Origin: an uncultured bacterium
GTDB taxonomy: Bacteria > Verrucomicrobiota > Kiritimatiellia > RFP12 > UBA1067
Length of the DNA stretch: 59,480 bases
Assembly: GCA_902801025.1 (NCBI GenBank)
Contig: CADCGZ010000022.1
Coordinates: 1 to 59,480 of the forward strand
Direction of reading: 5' to 3'
Within the stretch, counting starts at the first letter, position 1, and the number at the start of each line of letters is the position of its first letter. A program made the position numbers and the translations under genes. Under the pieces are notes generated by a model. That model did no database searches. It worked only from the letters and a program-made list of their open reading frames with translations, and was not told the origin of the DNA. Below, in pieces: positions 25,355 through 34,777 of the stretch.

Positions 25355-28300
25355 GGTCCGCCTCCTTCTCAGCCGTCTCCATACGAATGCCGCTCAATGG
25401 CAGCTTGTAGCGATCCTTGCAGATTCCCTCAAGCTCCTTGCCAGTTTCAGGTTCGCGTTTGAACCGCTCAAGATTCTGCTCCAGCACCAGGTCGTTGTTG
25501 AAGGAATGGCTTGAATTGTCATGATCTTCGGTCGTCACCTTCTCCAGTATCTCGTTCCAGACATCCAGCTGTGTTCTCTCGTTCAGGGCATCCAAAAGTT
25601 TCAAGGCCGGCAAAAGTTTCTTGCTGGTGAAGTCGACCATCTTGCCGTCACTTTCATACATCAGGAAGGACCGCGCGAGTGTTTCGAGATACTTGCCCGC
25701 CTTCTCGGCGTCGATGCCGCTCCATGTCCAGGCAGAAGTTGTCCCGTTCGTGAGATCGACAACGCCAATCTTCAATCTTTGCGCCGTGCATTTCCCTGAG
25801 TGCAGGCCCATCAGGTAGGCAAGAAAGGCGTCAAAGCATCTTTCCGACGGCAACTTGGGTGCCTGCTTCCCCAGCCATCCCGTCACAAGCACCGACACTT
25901 CGCCCGACTCTTCTTTCCAGTTTGGGATCTCGGCGACAAAGCGCACTTTCAGTTCATCCGGTCCGCCAGTCCTGAACTCAGCCGGGCAGTCAAGATGCAA
26001 CGTGTTGTCTTTGCCGTCGGAGAGCGCAAAGTCCGCGATGAATTTCTTGATTCCGTTCAGCCCCGCCTCCGCCTTCTGCAGGATCGCGCTTTTGGCGTAT
26101 TCGCCGAGGAATCCGGTGGGCATCTTCCCTGCAAGCTGCAGGCGGCGGAACTCTTTTTCAACTTCCCTGGCCGCATCGGGATCGAGCCACTTGGCCTGGA
26201 GGCGCCAATCGTCGGGCCCGTTCAGAGAGCCAAGCGGACTATCCGGGTCAAGGTCGGTTTCAAGATACCCCGCCACGCTGATGCCGAAGCGATAACGCAT
26301 CACGGCACGGACAGGATTCTTCAGGAATTCCGCCAGGACCTTCGCCGAAAGTTCAACCCTCGGCTTTGCCTTCTCCTCCGTGGCCGCCTTGACTTCAGGT
26401 TTCGCCCCTTTCCCCTCGGCGCGCGCGCGCGCCAGTTCTCGCGCCGCCTTAGAGTACGTCGGCAGCAGCCCCGCGAAGGGATCACCCTCCGCCCAGACGA
26501 TGTCGTCTGTCGGACGCTTCTCTCCCTCCTTGCGCGGCCCCGCCTCTCCACGCTCCAAAAGCGGATAACCCAAGCGCTTCTTCTTGCCGTTCTCCAGGAC
26601 ATCCATGTGGAACTCCTGGAACTTCGGCACCTTCTCCTCCGTCTGCGTGTCGTAGTCCAGCACGTGATTGCCGATGAACTTCTCCACATCCAGCACGATG
26701 CCGGACGGGAACAGCTCCGCGTCCTTCTCGATGTCCCTGTTGGGATAGCTGAGAACCAGCCGGTCGCGAACCGACATGATGGATTCAAGGAACAGGAACC
26801 GGTTGCGGTTCGGGATCGAGACATCGCCCAGACGCCAGCCCGTTCCGCGAACGTCGAGCGTCGAGTCGCTTGCGCGCCCCGGGAAACCGCCCGCGCCCAT
26901 GCCCATCATGTAAACCTGCTTGAACGGAACCGCGCTCAGGGAGGAGAACCCGCCGATCGTGACGCCACTCGTCAGGAAGCTGCCCTTGCGGCAGGGAATG
27001 CCGCCCACGAAATGCTCCACTGCGGACGCGGCCAGCTCAAAACTCTGATTCCCGGAGATGTCCCCCAGCGAATAGAGCGTCCCGATCACGGACGGACATA
27101 CCTTGTTCTCGAGCTTGTCATCCTTCTCGACCGCAAGATACGTCTTAGCAAGGCGTTCCAAGCGCTCCGCCCAGCAGTCCGCCCGCGTCCCGTCATCGCG
27201 CCGTGCGGCCAAAAGCGGCAGCGCGCGCGGACTCCCCGAACCGTCGAACAGCGTGTCGGAAAGGTCGCGGTACAGCAGCTCCACGACTTCAGAGAGCTTG
27301 AGCGCCGTGTCGCCGCCGTCGTTGACGAGCGGCAGGTCGCCACCCTCCCCGTCGCCGACCTTGTCGGCAAGCCGTGCAAGGCGAAGGCGCTTCAGCGCCG
27401 ACGACCAGTCGAAATATCCCGGCCCATTCTCGTCATCATGCTCGAAACCGTCGAACGCACCGATCTTCTCGGTCAGCTCACGCCATGATACGACGTCCTC
27501 GCGCGCAAACCCTAGCGCGCGCTGCACACATGGATTCTCCAGCACGTTGAAGAGCCGCTCGCGGTTCAGTCCCCTGCGTCCGAGCTCGATCAAGGAGAGG
27601 AACCCGCGAAGGTAATTGCTGTCGTCGCTGGCGGACGTGTCCAGAAGGCCGTAGGGCACCTCGCCGCGCGCATCGAATACGGCCTCGATCACCGGACGGT
27701 ACGTCTGCATGTCCGGCACGATCACGGCGATGTCCGAGAACGAGCAGGCCTCCCACGGACGTTCTCCGCTCTCCTCCGGCTTCCAAACAGCGCCGAGAAT
27801 CGAGTTGTACACCATCTCGACCTCGCGGCGCACGCCGGGCGTGCCGACAATCTGAACCGACGCGTCCTGTCGGCATTTCGCGACTTCGCTCGTCCGGCAC
27901 CGGACGGATTCCTGCACATTCCCGAGAACAGTCCCGACCGAAGCCTCCTCGTTGTCAATCGACTTCCAATCGAATCCGATCCGCTCGGCAACCCCCGGAG
28001 AATCCTCGAGGTCCACCAGCAAGCGCAACGTCTCGCGACCTGCGATGCCCAGCGTCTTGAGAAGGTCGTTCTCGCAAATCTTTCCATATTTTTCTTCAGG
28101 ATCATCGCCGTTATGGCGCCCGATGCGGAACAACGCCTTGCGTTCCTCGTTCTTCGTCTCGATATCGCCCCAGAACTCGCGGCAGGGATTGCGGTAGAAC
28201 ACCACGACATCGTGCGTCTTCGCCAACCAGACCAAAATCTGCGCCTGAAGAACGGAAAGCGTCGACTGTCCAAAGAAGTAGATTGTCTTTGGCTTTTCGG

Positions 28301-28970
28301 CCGGGGCGTTGTCCTTGACACGGTTATACAGTTGCCGCAACGACAACCGCTTGCCGTCCTGCTTGAACTTCCCCTTCTCGCCCCAAAGCGCACGCGCCAG
28401 CGCGGCTTCTGCTTCGGCGGTCTCGCCCTTCCGCAAGTCGTATGAGCACTTTCCGGTTCCCAGCCAAGCCTCGACGATCTCGGGGCGGTACACCTCGTAG
28501 GAGTCCATCAGGTCCGCCAGCTTGTCCGCCAGCTGCCACGTCATCGCCGCCTGCTTCTGTTCGGAGACCGCGACCGTTTCGGCGGAATCCGAGTTCATTA
28601 TGTACTTGCGGAACGGGGCGAACTTAGCATACTCCTTCTGTTCCCCCGGACCCGACAGCAGGATGGACACGATCGCCTTCGCGTAGGCGTGGTCTGGCAG
28701 AAGCTCGACTTCTGCTCGCTCGTCCTTCGGCAGACCCGCCTTCATCAATTCCGTCAGCTCCTTCTCCATGAACGGAAACTGGATGCCCGCGCAGAGATCC
28801 GGCTCCTTGGCGAACATCCGTATCTGCAGCCACTTCGCCAAATTGCCGTTCGGCACCACGACCTTCGTGAACACAAACGGGTCCTTGCCCTGCCGATCCT
28901 TCAACAGGCGTTCTTTCAGCTTCTCCGCCAGATTCTCAATCCGACTTCCGCAATAGATCTTCAATGACAT
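25347..28970 (-). CDS. recC: RecC, exonuclease V gamma subunit
   Basis: The 1207-residue protein matches RecC: it starts MSLKIYCGSRIENLAEKL, then VVPNGNLAKWLQIRMFA and CAGIQFPFMEKEL, and has the inactive helicase fold without a Walker A site, PYGLLDTSASDDSNYLRGFL, VTIGGFSSLSAVPFKQVYMMGMG, and a C-terminal inactive nuclease-like part. RecC holds RecB and RecD together and scans for the Chi sequence. AAGGAG lies about 9 bases before the ATG. The stop overlaps the recB start. Two shards of a gene beginning like this one lie at 35606-35758 and 36402-36518. Confidence 0.95.
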   Translation of the reverse strand: MSLKIYCGSRIENLAEKLKERLLKDRQGKDPFVFTKVVVPNGNLAKWLQIRMFAKEPDLCAGIQFPFMEKELTELMKAGLPKDERAEVELLPDHAYAKAIVSILLSGPGEQKEYAKFAPFRKYIMNSDSAETVAVSEQKQAAMTWQLADKLADLMDSYEVYRPEIVEAWLGTGKCSYDLRKGETAEAEAALARALWGEKGKFKQDGKRLSLRQLYNRVKDNAPAEKPKTIYFFGQSTLSVLQAQILVWLAKTHDVVVFYRNPCREFWGDIETKNEERKALFRIGRHNGDDPEEKYGKICENDLLKTLGIAGRETLRLLVDLEDSPGVAERIGFDWKSIDNEEASVGTVLGNVQESVRCRTSEVAKCRQDASVQIVGTPGVRREVEMVYNSILGAVWKPEESGERPWEACSFSDIAVIVPDMQTYRPVIEAVFDARGEVPYGLLDTSASDDSNYLRGFLSLIELGRRGLNRERLFNVLENPCVQRALGFAREDVVSWRELTEKIGAFDGFEHDDENGPGYFDWSSALKRLRLARLADKVGDGEGGDLPLVNDGGDTALKLSEVVELLYRDLSDTLFDGSGSPRALPLLAARRDDGTRADCWAERLERLAKTYLAVEKDDKLENKVCPSVIGTLYSLGDISGNQSFELAASAVEHFVGGIPCRKGSFLTSGVTIGGFSSLSAVPFKQVYMMGMGAGGFPGRASDSTLDVRGTGWRLGDVSIPNRNRFLFLESIMSVRDRLVLSYPNRDIEKDAELFPSGIVLDVEKFIGNHVLDYDTQTEEKVPKFQEFHMDVLENGKKKRLGYPLLERGEAGPRKEGEKRPTDDIVWAEGDPFAGLLPTYSKAARELARARAEGKGAKPEVKAATEEKAKPRVELSAKVLAEFLKNPVRAVMRYRFGISVAGYLETDLDPDSPLGSLNGPDDWRLQAKWLDPDAAREVEKEFRRLQLAGKMPTGFLGEYAKSAILQKAEAGLNGIKKFIADFALSDGKDNTLHLDCPAEFRTGGPDELKVRFVAEIPNWKEESGEVSVLVTGWLGKQAPKLPSERCFDAFLAYLMGLHSGKCTAQRLKIGVVDLTNGTTSAWTWSGIDAEKAGKYLETLARSFLMYESDGKMVDFTSKKLLPALKLLDALNERTQLDVWNEILEKVTTEDHDNSSHSFNNDLVLEQNLERFKREPETGKELEGICKDRYKLPLSGIRMETAEKEADHE

Positions 28971-29010
28971 GATTCCACTCCTTCACGCATTGTCCATTCA
29001 CAATCCGCTG

Positions 29011-29595
29011 TCAGCTCCTCGTCTCGACGAGGTGAGAGGCCAGAGTGTCGGCACAGCTTATGAGCGTCACAAGCGGCGACTTGTCACCCGCTGCCGCGTA
29101 GTTGCCACGGGCTTCAGGCGAATCTGACATGTCAAACGCCGACATGTGCCATCGGATTGCCAGCATCTCCTCGTCGGTCATCTCAAGACCCAAGCGTAGC
29201 AGCCTTATCACCGATTTCTCGCCATGCCCCATTGGGAAGTCCGAGTAGTCGACCCCGTACGTCGTGTACTTCTCCCACTTCCCGTCCTTGTCCTTGCGAA
29301 ACTTCTCGACTTCCTTGTAGACCTCTGCCTTGCAGACGTCATGCAAAAGCGCCGCAATCGCCACGCTCGCCTCAGGCAACTCCTCCGCAAGCGAGGGACT
29401 TAGCCCAATCTCCATGCCACGCAGGGCCATCGCCTGATCATATACGTTAAGCGAATGGGCAAGGAGACCGCCCTTCTCCGCGCCATGAAAGCGCGTAGAA
29501 GCCGGCGCGTCAAAAAAACCGAGTTCCTCAAGTCCAGCTAAAACGGCGTCGACTCCTTCTCCATACGTCTCCTTTTTACCTCCATCAATCGTCAC
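29011..29595 (-). CDS. HD-domain phosphohydrolase
   Basis: A protein of about 194 residues with HD motifs: KGGLLAHSLNVYD, AIAALLHDVCKAEVY (His-Asp), MGHGEKSVIRLL, AIRWHMSAFD and the distal Asp in ISCADTLASH. HD proteins hydrolyse nucleotide or other phosphates. GTG 29595 is proposed as the start because a TATAAT box lies 9 bases before it, which makes longer readings (up to 29643) start inside or before the promoter. The gene lies 40 bases before recC on the same strand and may be the first gene of the recCBD unit. Confidence 0.75.
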   Translation of the reverse strand: MTIDGGKKETYGEGVDAVLAGLEELGFFDAPASTRFHGAEKGGLLAHSLNVYDQAMALRGMEIGLSPSLAEELPEASVAIAALLHDVCKAEVYKEVEKFRKDKDGKWEKYTTYGVDYSDFPMGHGEKSVIRLLRLGLEMTDEEMLAIRWHMSAFDMSDSPEARGNYAAAGDKSPLVTLISCADTLASHLVETRS

Positions 29596-29659
29596 CTCTA
29601 CTATATTATACACTATCGGCCGCCTCACCCGCAACCGTCGCACCCATAAGAAAATTTCT

Positions 29660-30310
29660 TTATCGTATCACGCCGCGCTCGGACTCCGCCATGCGGAACG
29701 CCGCGGCGATGTTCTGCTCGGAGCCGCCGACCCACTTCGAGAGGATGTCGCTCCCCTTCACGACAAGCACCTTGCGGTCGAGCGCCTTTCCGAGGTATTT
29801 GACGAATTCCGTCTTGCCGATTCCAGGCGGGCCGTACATGAGGATGTTCATGCGCGGCCTGTCCTCCCCTCCGGCACTGAAACCGGCGTCGTAGTAGTTC
29901 CACACCGCCTCCACGACCCGCTCGAGGCCGACCTTGCCCCTGATGTTGAGCCCCTCGAGCGAATAGCCCTTCGCCGGAAGGAAATCGCCGCCGACCTTGA
30001 TGCCCATCAGCCTGCAGTGCGGCTTCATCAGCTTCGCGACAAGCGCGTCCACCTTGCCGCGGCGCGGCGCCATCCGCTTCACGTTCTCGAGGACGACGGA
30101 TATGCCGCCGGCGGACGTCTCGTACGTCGCCGCGTACTCCTCAATCTTGCGTTCCGGAATCAGCGCGCCGAGCCGGAGCTTCTTCACAAGGTTCCGCCAG
30201 ATGGACTCGCGCTGCGCGGTGTTCATCCGCTCGAAGCAGACCGAGTAGTCGAAGCGGCGGCGGACGGACTCGTCCATCGCCTCGGCCGGCGCGTTTGAAA
30301 TCCAGACCGC
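29660..30310 (-). pseudogene. Middle fragment of a second tandem AAA ATPase
   Basis: About 215 codons match the inside of the protein at 11634-13811. They run from AVWISNAPAEAMDESVRRRF through ETSAGGISVVLENVKRMAP and GYSLEGLNIRGKVGLERVV to the second Walker A YGPPGIGKTEF and LSKWVGGSEQNIAAAF. The frame then stops at ESERGVIR, before Walker B. The first AAA module is missing: upstream of 30310 the match ends abruptly. Both edges are sharp, and no start codon or ribosome binding site fits, so this is a relic. Confidence 0.85.
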
Positions 30311-30335
30311 TTGCCCTTCGCCACCCCTTCACATA

Positions 30336-30362
30336 GGGGGGGGGGGCCTGCCGCCGCAGGCA
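30336..30362. repeat. Run of 11 G followed by a GC hairpin
   Basis: Eleven G in a row at 30336-30346, then GCCTGC, CGCC, GCAGGC. It lies between two gene fragments, not in an intact gene, so phase variation has no visible target. It marks a breakpoint or a possible assembly problem. Confidence 0.6.
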
Positions 30363-30379
30363 GCGGAAGAAGAAGTCCG

Positions 30380-30565
30380 TCACGAAGAGCAACACGAAGT
30401 GCTGCATCGGGAGGAACTACAAGATGTTCCTGGAGTTCTGCCACGTGAGGGCCACGAGGAGGCGAGGGAGGCGAGACGGTCTAGCGCCATGACCTCGATC
30501 TCCCGAATGCGTTCCACGCTCACACCGTATTCCTCGGACACCGCCTTGACCTTGGCGTCATCCAT
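30380..30565 (-). pseudogene. Short sigma region 4-like fragment
   Basis: It starts MDDAKVKAVSEEYG with AAAAGGATC before the ATG, and continues VSVERIREIEVMALDRL. This is the helix-turn-helix of sigma region 4 in typical form. After that the frame gives low-grade Ser/Arg sequence with no family likeness until a stop. It is either a 5' shard or the reused end of a sigma gene. Confidence 0.55.
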
Positions 30566-30633
30566 GATCCTTTTCCGTCGTTGACTTTTCATGTTTATAT
30601 GATATCACAAAAAGTTCAAAGTGGTCACAATTG

Positions 30634-30780
30634 CTAGTTCAGGTGTAGCTCCTGGCCCCAGGGCGTGAAATCCTCGGTGGCGTCCGCCGTCAGGCCCCAC
30701 AGAACCGGATAGGGCGGGGCCTTCGCCGGCGCGTCACCGTATCCGTCGGTCACGTATACGAGCACGACGCCCCCCCCTGC
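30634..30780 (-). pseudogene. C-terminal remnant of a VWA-like (DUF2201-type) protein
   Basis: The minus strand reads AGGGVVLVYVTDGYGD then APPYPVLWGLT and FTPWGQELHLN, stop. This matches the end of VWA-like proteins that work with MoxR-type AAA ATPases (VxYxTDGYGDxP...PVLWxxT...PWG). The metal-site and N-terminal parts are gone. It lies near the AAA fragment, but the two AAA types differ, so no functional link follows. Confidence 0.65.
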
Positions 30781-30921
30781 CGGTGTTGTCTCATCATGAT
30801 TCGGTTCGGTCCATCGTGTCGTTAGACTTGCTCTTGTTCTTACCGACGCGGTTGGCAAGGCGGCAGTGTTCGCCATGCACATCCAAGCAGCGCTGTGTTT
30901 TGGGTTTGTTTAACAAATCGC

Positions 30922-31945
30922 TCAGTACTTTTTCTTCTTGAGCGTCTTCGGGCAGCCGGCGAACGCGCCGCGCTCGATTTTGGTCTTGGCGGAGTACGTA
31001 ACGGACATGAGCTGCGCACAATCAAGAAACGCCTCGCTATAGACATTCTTTACGGAAGCGGGGATGTCAATAGACGCAAAGGTGCAATTGGCAAATGCAC
31101 AACTGTTGATATCGCTGACGCCATCCGGGATTACAGGCACGAGACTTGTGCAATCCCTGAAGGCATCATAATTCCACATGTGGCTGTTAAAGCTGTCAAC
31201 GCCAACACCTTTCTCGAACACAACTTCCCTGAGGGCGGAGCACCCGGCAAAGAAACTACCTCCCAGTCCATCTATCTTGCCCTTGAACACAACACGTTCA
31301 AGCGATGTGCAGCCCTTGAACACCTTGCAGAGTCCATGCAGTTCGACGCAGCTTTCCGGAAGGACGACCTCCTTGAGCGACGTACATCCCTCGAAAACAC
31401 TCCAATCGAGCTTCGTGACACCCTCCGGGATCTCGACCCTCGCAAGATTGACGCATCCATCGAAAGCATGCGCGCCGATTTCGACGACTCCCTGCGGAAC
31501 CGTGAACTCCGTAAGGGATGTGTCGCCCTTGTACTGTTCCTCGCGGATCTTCGTGTTGTCCTGGGGAATAGCGGATGCTATCGCCTCCTTGGTTGCCGCA
31601 TCAAGCGAATCGCACCCCGCGAACGCATCGGCGGCTATCGCGATGCCCGCAGGAACGTTCACCGCCTCAAGCGCCGCACATCCATAGAAAGCCGTCTCTC
31701 CGATCTTCTTGAGACTCTTGGGCAGCGTCAGTTTCTTCAGGTTGTCGCAACCATAGAACGCACTCTCCTCAATCTCCTCGACGCCCTCCGGAATCTTGAC
31801 CTCGACAATCTCGTCGTTGGAAAAAAAGCAACGCGACGCAATGATCTTGACGCCTGCCGGTATCGCGGTTTTCGCCGAAGGGGCAGGGAAGCAGAAAAGC
31901 CTTCCATCTTGGACGATCGGCGCGAGCAGACTACAGCCACTGAAG
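30922..31945 (-). pseudogene. BspA-like leucine-rich repeat protein without its own start
   Basis: About ten BspA-type repeats are readable, with units such as IPEGVEEIEESAFYGCDNLK and LPKSLKKIGETAFYGCAAL, ending KTLKKKKY. This family is often surface-exposed and binds host or matrix proteins. The repeat homology begins near SGCSLLAPIV at about 31945 with no Met there. The only in-frame ATG upstream (32064) lies inside another gene's fragment in a different frame and would give an Arg/Ser-rich leader. I read it as an LRR gene that lost its 5' end by fusion to the hydrolase shard at 31931-32086. Confidence 0.6.
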
Positions 31946-32086
31946 CGGGTCGAGCGGGATGTCCGGCGCCACAATGGTGGCACGCTTGTCCTCCGCCTCC
32001 CTCTCCCAGAACTCACGCCGCAGCAAATCGACCGTTCCGCTCGCGCCAGACGACGCGAACCCATGTAGATACAGTATCTTCTTCAT
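31931..32086 (-). pseudogene. 5' shard of a YqiA-like alpha/beta hydrolase
   Basis: It starts MKKILYLHGFASSGASG and runs to APDIPLDPLQWL, stop: 51 residues. This is the N-terminus of the YqiA/UPF0227-type esterases (LYLHGFxSS is the oxyanion region). The nucleophile elbow and the rest are missing. The stop lies in TTCAGTGGCTGTAG, which the leucine-rich repeat frame reads as FSGCS, so the junction falls on sequence that fits both genes. Confidence 0.7.
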
Positions 32087-32096
32087 AACTTAATCC

Positions 32097-32633
32097 CTAT
32101 TCCATGATTATGATTCTCGACGCGTCCACGCCCGAATCTGCAAGCAGCTTCTTCACCCGTTCAGCATCGCCGGCGGAGACCCGCACCGTTAACGCAGTCG
32201 GGCTGATGCTCGTCACGCCGTTTTCCATCGTCACAGTAAGCCCGAGGCAATCGCGGAACGCGTATCGTCCGATGATTGTAACGCTACTGGGAATCGTCAC
32301 CGACTTCAGGCCGCTGCAGCAGAAGAACGCATACTCCTCTATTGTCGTCACGCCGACGGGAAGAGCCACGTCCTTAAGCCACCGGCAACGCGCGAACGCC
32401 TCTTCACCGATGCTCGTCACGCCGACGGGTATCGTCACCTCAGTCAGCTCGCCGCAGTCAGCCAACGCCTCGTCTCCGATGCGCGTCACAATGCGTCCGC
32501 CGAGCTTCTCGGGTATCGCCAGTGCGCCTTCTGGTGCTGGCGAAGGTTTGCCGGTGATTTCAGCCGTTCCGTCGTCCTTTATGATGTACGGCCAGCTGTA
32601 GCCGCCAACAGTCTCAATCAGTTTATCGTTCAT
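32097..32633 (-). CDS. BspA-like leucine-rich repeat protein, short
   Basis: The 178-residue protein starts MNDKLIETVGGYSWPYII with AAAGGAAG before the ATG. It has four or five BspA-type repeats (IPVGVTSIGEEAFARCRWLK, LPVGVTTIEEYAFFCCSGLK, IPSSVTIIGRYAFRDC) and a C-terminal helix (DAERVKKLLADSGV). There is no signal peptide, so it may act in the cytosol. The stop is 10 bases before the hydrolase shard. Confidence 0.8.
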   Translation of the reverse strand: MNDKLIETVGGYSWPYIIKDDGTAEITGKPSPAPEGALAIPEKLGGRIVTRIGDEALADCGELTEVTIPVGVTSIGEEAFARCRWLKDVALPVGVTTIEEYAFFCCSGLKSVTIPSSVTIIGRYAFRDCLGLTVTMENGVTSISPTALTVRVSAGDAERVKKLLADSGVDASRIIIME

Positions 32634-32647
32634 TTATGCTTCCTTTA

Positions 32648-32983
32648 TCACTCCTTTACGCCACAGAAAATTTCACTTGCTGGTATCCACTCGTCATCTG
32701 CGTCGGCATGGGCGCGCCTGTGGAAATTTGTGACTCGCTTCTCGCGCTTTGCCCTGTTTTCGGCTTCGCGCGCTGCCGCTTCTGCCGTGCGCCCTGCGAT
32801 AATCTCCTTCGCCTTTTCGCTGGAGACTCCGTATATGCGCATCACCATCTTCTCCTTGACCTGTTCAAAGGCGCCGTCTTCGACCTTCGTCGCACGGCCT
32901 CTTCCCATCCGGGCGGCACGCCTCTGCCTGAGCTCCTGCATGACTTTAGCGCCCCTCGCACGACTGTTGCGCTTTTCACTCAT
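32648..32983 (-). CDS. Small basic MRIYGV-family protein (copy 2)
   Basis: A protein of 111 residues: basic N-terminus (MSEKRNSRARGAKVMQEL), core [20 protein letters not shown], an Ala/Glu-rich helix, and the end DDEWIPASEIFCGVKE. AAGGAG precedes the ATG by about 8 bases. The core is shared with 14464-14772, and both core and tail with 35011-35349. Function is unknown. The constant tail with SEIF is set apart from the variable basic helix and may be a recognition tag. Confidence 0.8.
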   Translation of the reverse strand: MSEKRNSRARGAKVMQELRQRRAARMGRGRATKVEDGAFEQVKEKMVMRIYGVSSEKAKEIIAGRTAEAAAREAENRAKREKRVTNFHRRAHADADDEWIPASEIFCGVKE

Positions 32984-33015
32984 CTTTAATTCTCCTTGAT
33001 TTCCTTGGTGAAGTT

Positions 33016-33921
33016 TTATGCCGTCTTGGTCGTCACATACTTCGCAATGGCGGCGGCAAGGTCATCCGGCGTCAAACCTTCATCGTAAACGACGTAACGA
33101 TTCCAGTCAAATATATCCCCGTGGAAACCGATATCCCGCACTCCCTCACGCTTCGACTTTTTGAACCGCATTTCAAAATAGTAGAACATGCGCCCGGACG
33201 GCCTGTCATCATCTTCAAGATCCCAGTACGATCCATCGTCCTCCAATTTGTTCACCAATTCTCGGTCGCCCGCTTCGTATTCTTCTGCAAAATCGTACAG
33301 GTCCAGAAAGCGTCGACCTTGGTTATTGTTCGGCGTTGATTCCAACGCGAACGCCCCGAACCTAATCACATACCTGGCCTTCTCACGCGTTGCATGCGGA
33401 TGACGCTTTTCCAGGCATTTGATGATTTCCGAAACCTTCGGCTCCTGCACGTCCGAAATGTCATCCATCCCCTCCGTAATAATCGGGTTAGTCTCCACCA
33501 GATGGCCATCTACAATCTTATAGTCTATCCAAAACCTGGTCGAAATACGCCAGGCCGTGGCTTCCCAGACGTCAACGTCCTTGTGAAATTTAGCCGTTTT
33601 CGCTTCAACGTACGGGACACACCATTTAAAGAAATCTGTCACGCCATCATAACACCACGATGTGGGATGGGGACCTCCCGATCCCAGATAGGACATCAAA
33701 TAGCCCTTTGCGCTGGGGTCGTCCTTGTTCGGTTTGGCGCATCCAGGTCCCTCTATCCACATGTCGTTGAGACCGCGAAGCGCATAGGTAAAGACATGCT
33801 TGGGCGTCTTGATTGCTTTGATGACTTCAGAGTCGGGCTTGAAGTCCCTGATGAAATCCCGAACAAATCGCTTGCTGTCCATGATGCGAACAGTAGCCCA
33901 CGTAGAAGCTCCACAACTCAT
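33016..33921 (-). CDS. Protein of unknown function, 301 residues
   Basis: Starts MSCGASTWATVRIMDSKRF with AAAGGAG 8 bases before the ATG. It is a soluble, acidic protein with many Trp and Tyr (FKWCVPYVEAK, WEATAWRIST, RFWIDYKIVDG, MFYYFEMRF). I see no family motif. It is driven by the promoter repeat at 33981-34008, which it shares with the gene at 35011-35349. Confidence 0.75.
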   Translation of the reverse strand: MSCGASTWATVRIMDSKRFVRDFIRDFKPDSEVIKAIKTPKHVFTYALRGLNDMWIEGPGCAKPNKDDPSAKGYLMSYLGSGGPHPTSWCYDGVTDFFKWCVPYVEAKTAKFHKDVDVWEATAWRISTRFWIDYKIVDGHLVETNPIITEGMDDISDVQEPKVSEIIKCLEKRHPHATREKARYVIRFGAFALESTPNNNQGRRFLDLYDFAEEYEAGDRELVNKLEDDGSYWDLEDDDRPSGRMFYYFEMRFKKSKREGVRDIGFHGDIFDWNRYVVYDEGLTPDDLAAAIAKYVTTKTA

Positions 33922-33978
33922 CTTTCTTCTCCTTTCACAAAATCAGTCCCGCACGACCCCCTCGCGCCGACAACACTC

Positions 33979-34038
33979 ATATTGTACCACACGACCCACG
34001 ATTTCCAAAGGGGGTTCCAAAAGTTTTTGAAAAAATTT
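33979..34038 (-). repeat. Dispersed promoter module, copy 1
   Basis: On the minus strand: TTGGAA at 34008-34003, a 16-base spacer and TACAAT at 33986-33981. Upstream is TTTTGGAACCCCC with a second TTGGAA, then A/T-rich sequence. Almost the same module stands at 35439-35495 before a different gene. The boxes are plausible -35 and -10 elements for the gene at 33921. Confidence 0.6.
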
Positions 34039-34180
34039 TCCCCTGGAACAACGGACATTCATCCTTCGCGCAACACGCTACGGATGATATGCCCGTCCGT
34101 TGCCTTACGGCCTATACTTCACAAATTGTGGCTACTTTGCGAGAAACACGTCCCAATCGCTATTATTTTAAGATTTTACC

Positions 34181-34777
34181 TCAACTAAAACTTTTTTTTA
34201 ATGCGCCAAGCACGGCATTCCTGTACTTGCCAAGTCCAATATAGTATGAATAGTGCATCACCTTGACAACCTTGTGAGTTTTTCCAAAATGCCTTTTCAA
34301 GAATGCATACGACTTCACTCCCAAGCCAACAAGAACGGGATTTCCACCAAGCGCTTTTAGTTCCCTCCTCAATGTCTCTGCATGGTAAATCTCCTCGTCA
34401 ATGGTAAGCCTTACCTTGGACGAATCTGTCTCTTTGAAGCACTTGATGGCATCTGTCATGTAGGAACCCCAATACTTTGTTCCATGTAAGGCGTATCTCA
34501 ACTTGTAGTCTTGTTGCCTCTTGTTGTCTGCGCTATGGAAATTCCTCCAATAAGGATAACGGCCGGCATCATCTGACGAATCGTGCCTCGCCCCATTTAA
34601 TCCCACAAAAACATAGTTTGAATTGAGCATTTTATGGATATCCGGCTGATTGAATATAGACAGATTTCCGACGCCAGACTTGACACCGTGCCCTTTCTTG
34701 GCATCATCCCAGATTGCCCAGCTACCGCCATAATCGGAAAACTGTTTCATCCGTTCATATGTTTCTTTAGCAATCAT
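34181..34777 (-). CDS. Uracil-DNA-glycosylase-like protein
   Basis: The 198-residue protein has the order of features of UDG-superfamily proteins: YVFVGLNGARHD near residue 55 (site of the catalytic loop GxNP/GxDP), YWGSYMTDAIKCF, LRRELKALGGNPVLVGLGVKSYAFLKRHFG, and a late KVMHYSYYIGLGKYRN where HPS is usual. The catalytic residues of active glycosylases are not conserved, so it may bind rather than cut. GAAAGGAAC precedes the ATG. It is AT-rich compared with its neighbours. Confidence 0.5.
   Translation of the reverse strand: MIAKETYERMKQFSDYGGSWAIWDDAKKGHGVKSGVGNLSIFNQPDIHKMLNSNYVFVGLNGARHDSSDDAGRYPYWRNFHSADNKRQQDYKLRYALHGTKYWGSYMTDAIKCFKETDSSKVRLTIDEEIYHAETLRRELKALGGNPVLVGLGVKSYAFLKRHFGKTHKVVKVMHYSYYIGLGKYRNAVLGALKKSFS

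Noticed and set aside
30336..30346. Phase-variable gene controlled by the 11-G run
   Set aside because: No intact frame crosses or adjoins the run.
29660..30362. Insertion sequence as the cause of the AAA gene break
   Set aside because: No transposase frame, terminal inverted repeats or target duplication are visible at the break. The 11-G run alone is not enough.
34181..34777. Active uracil-DNA glycosylase
   Set aside because: The layout fits the superfamily, but the catalytic GxDPY/GxNP and HPS motifs are not conserved, so only a UDG-like fold is claimed.
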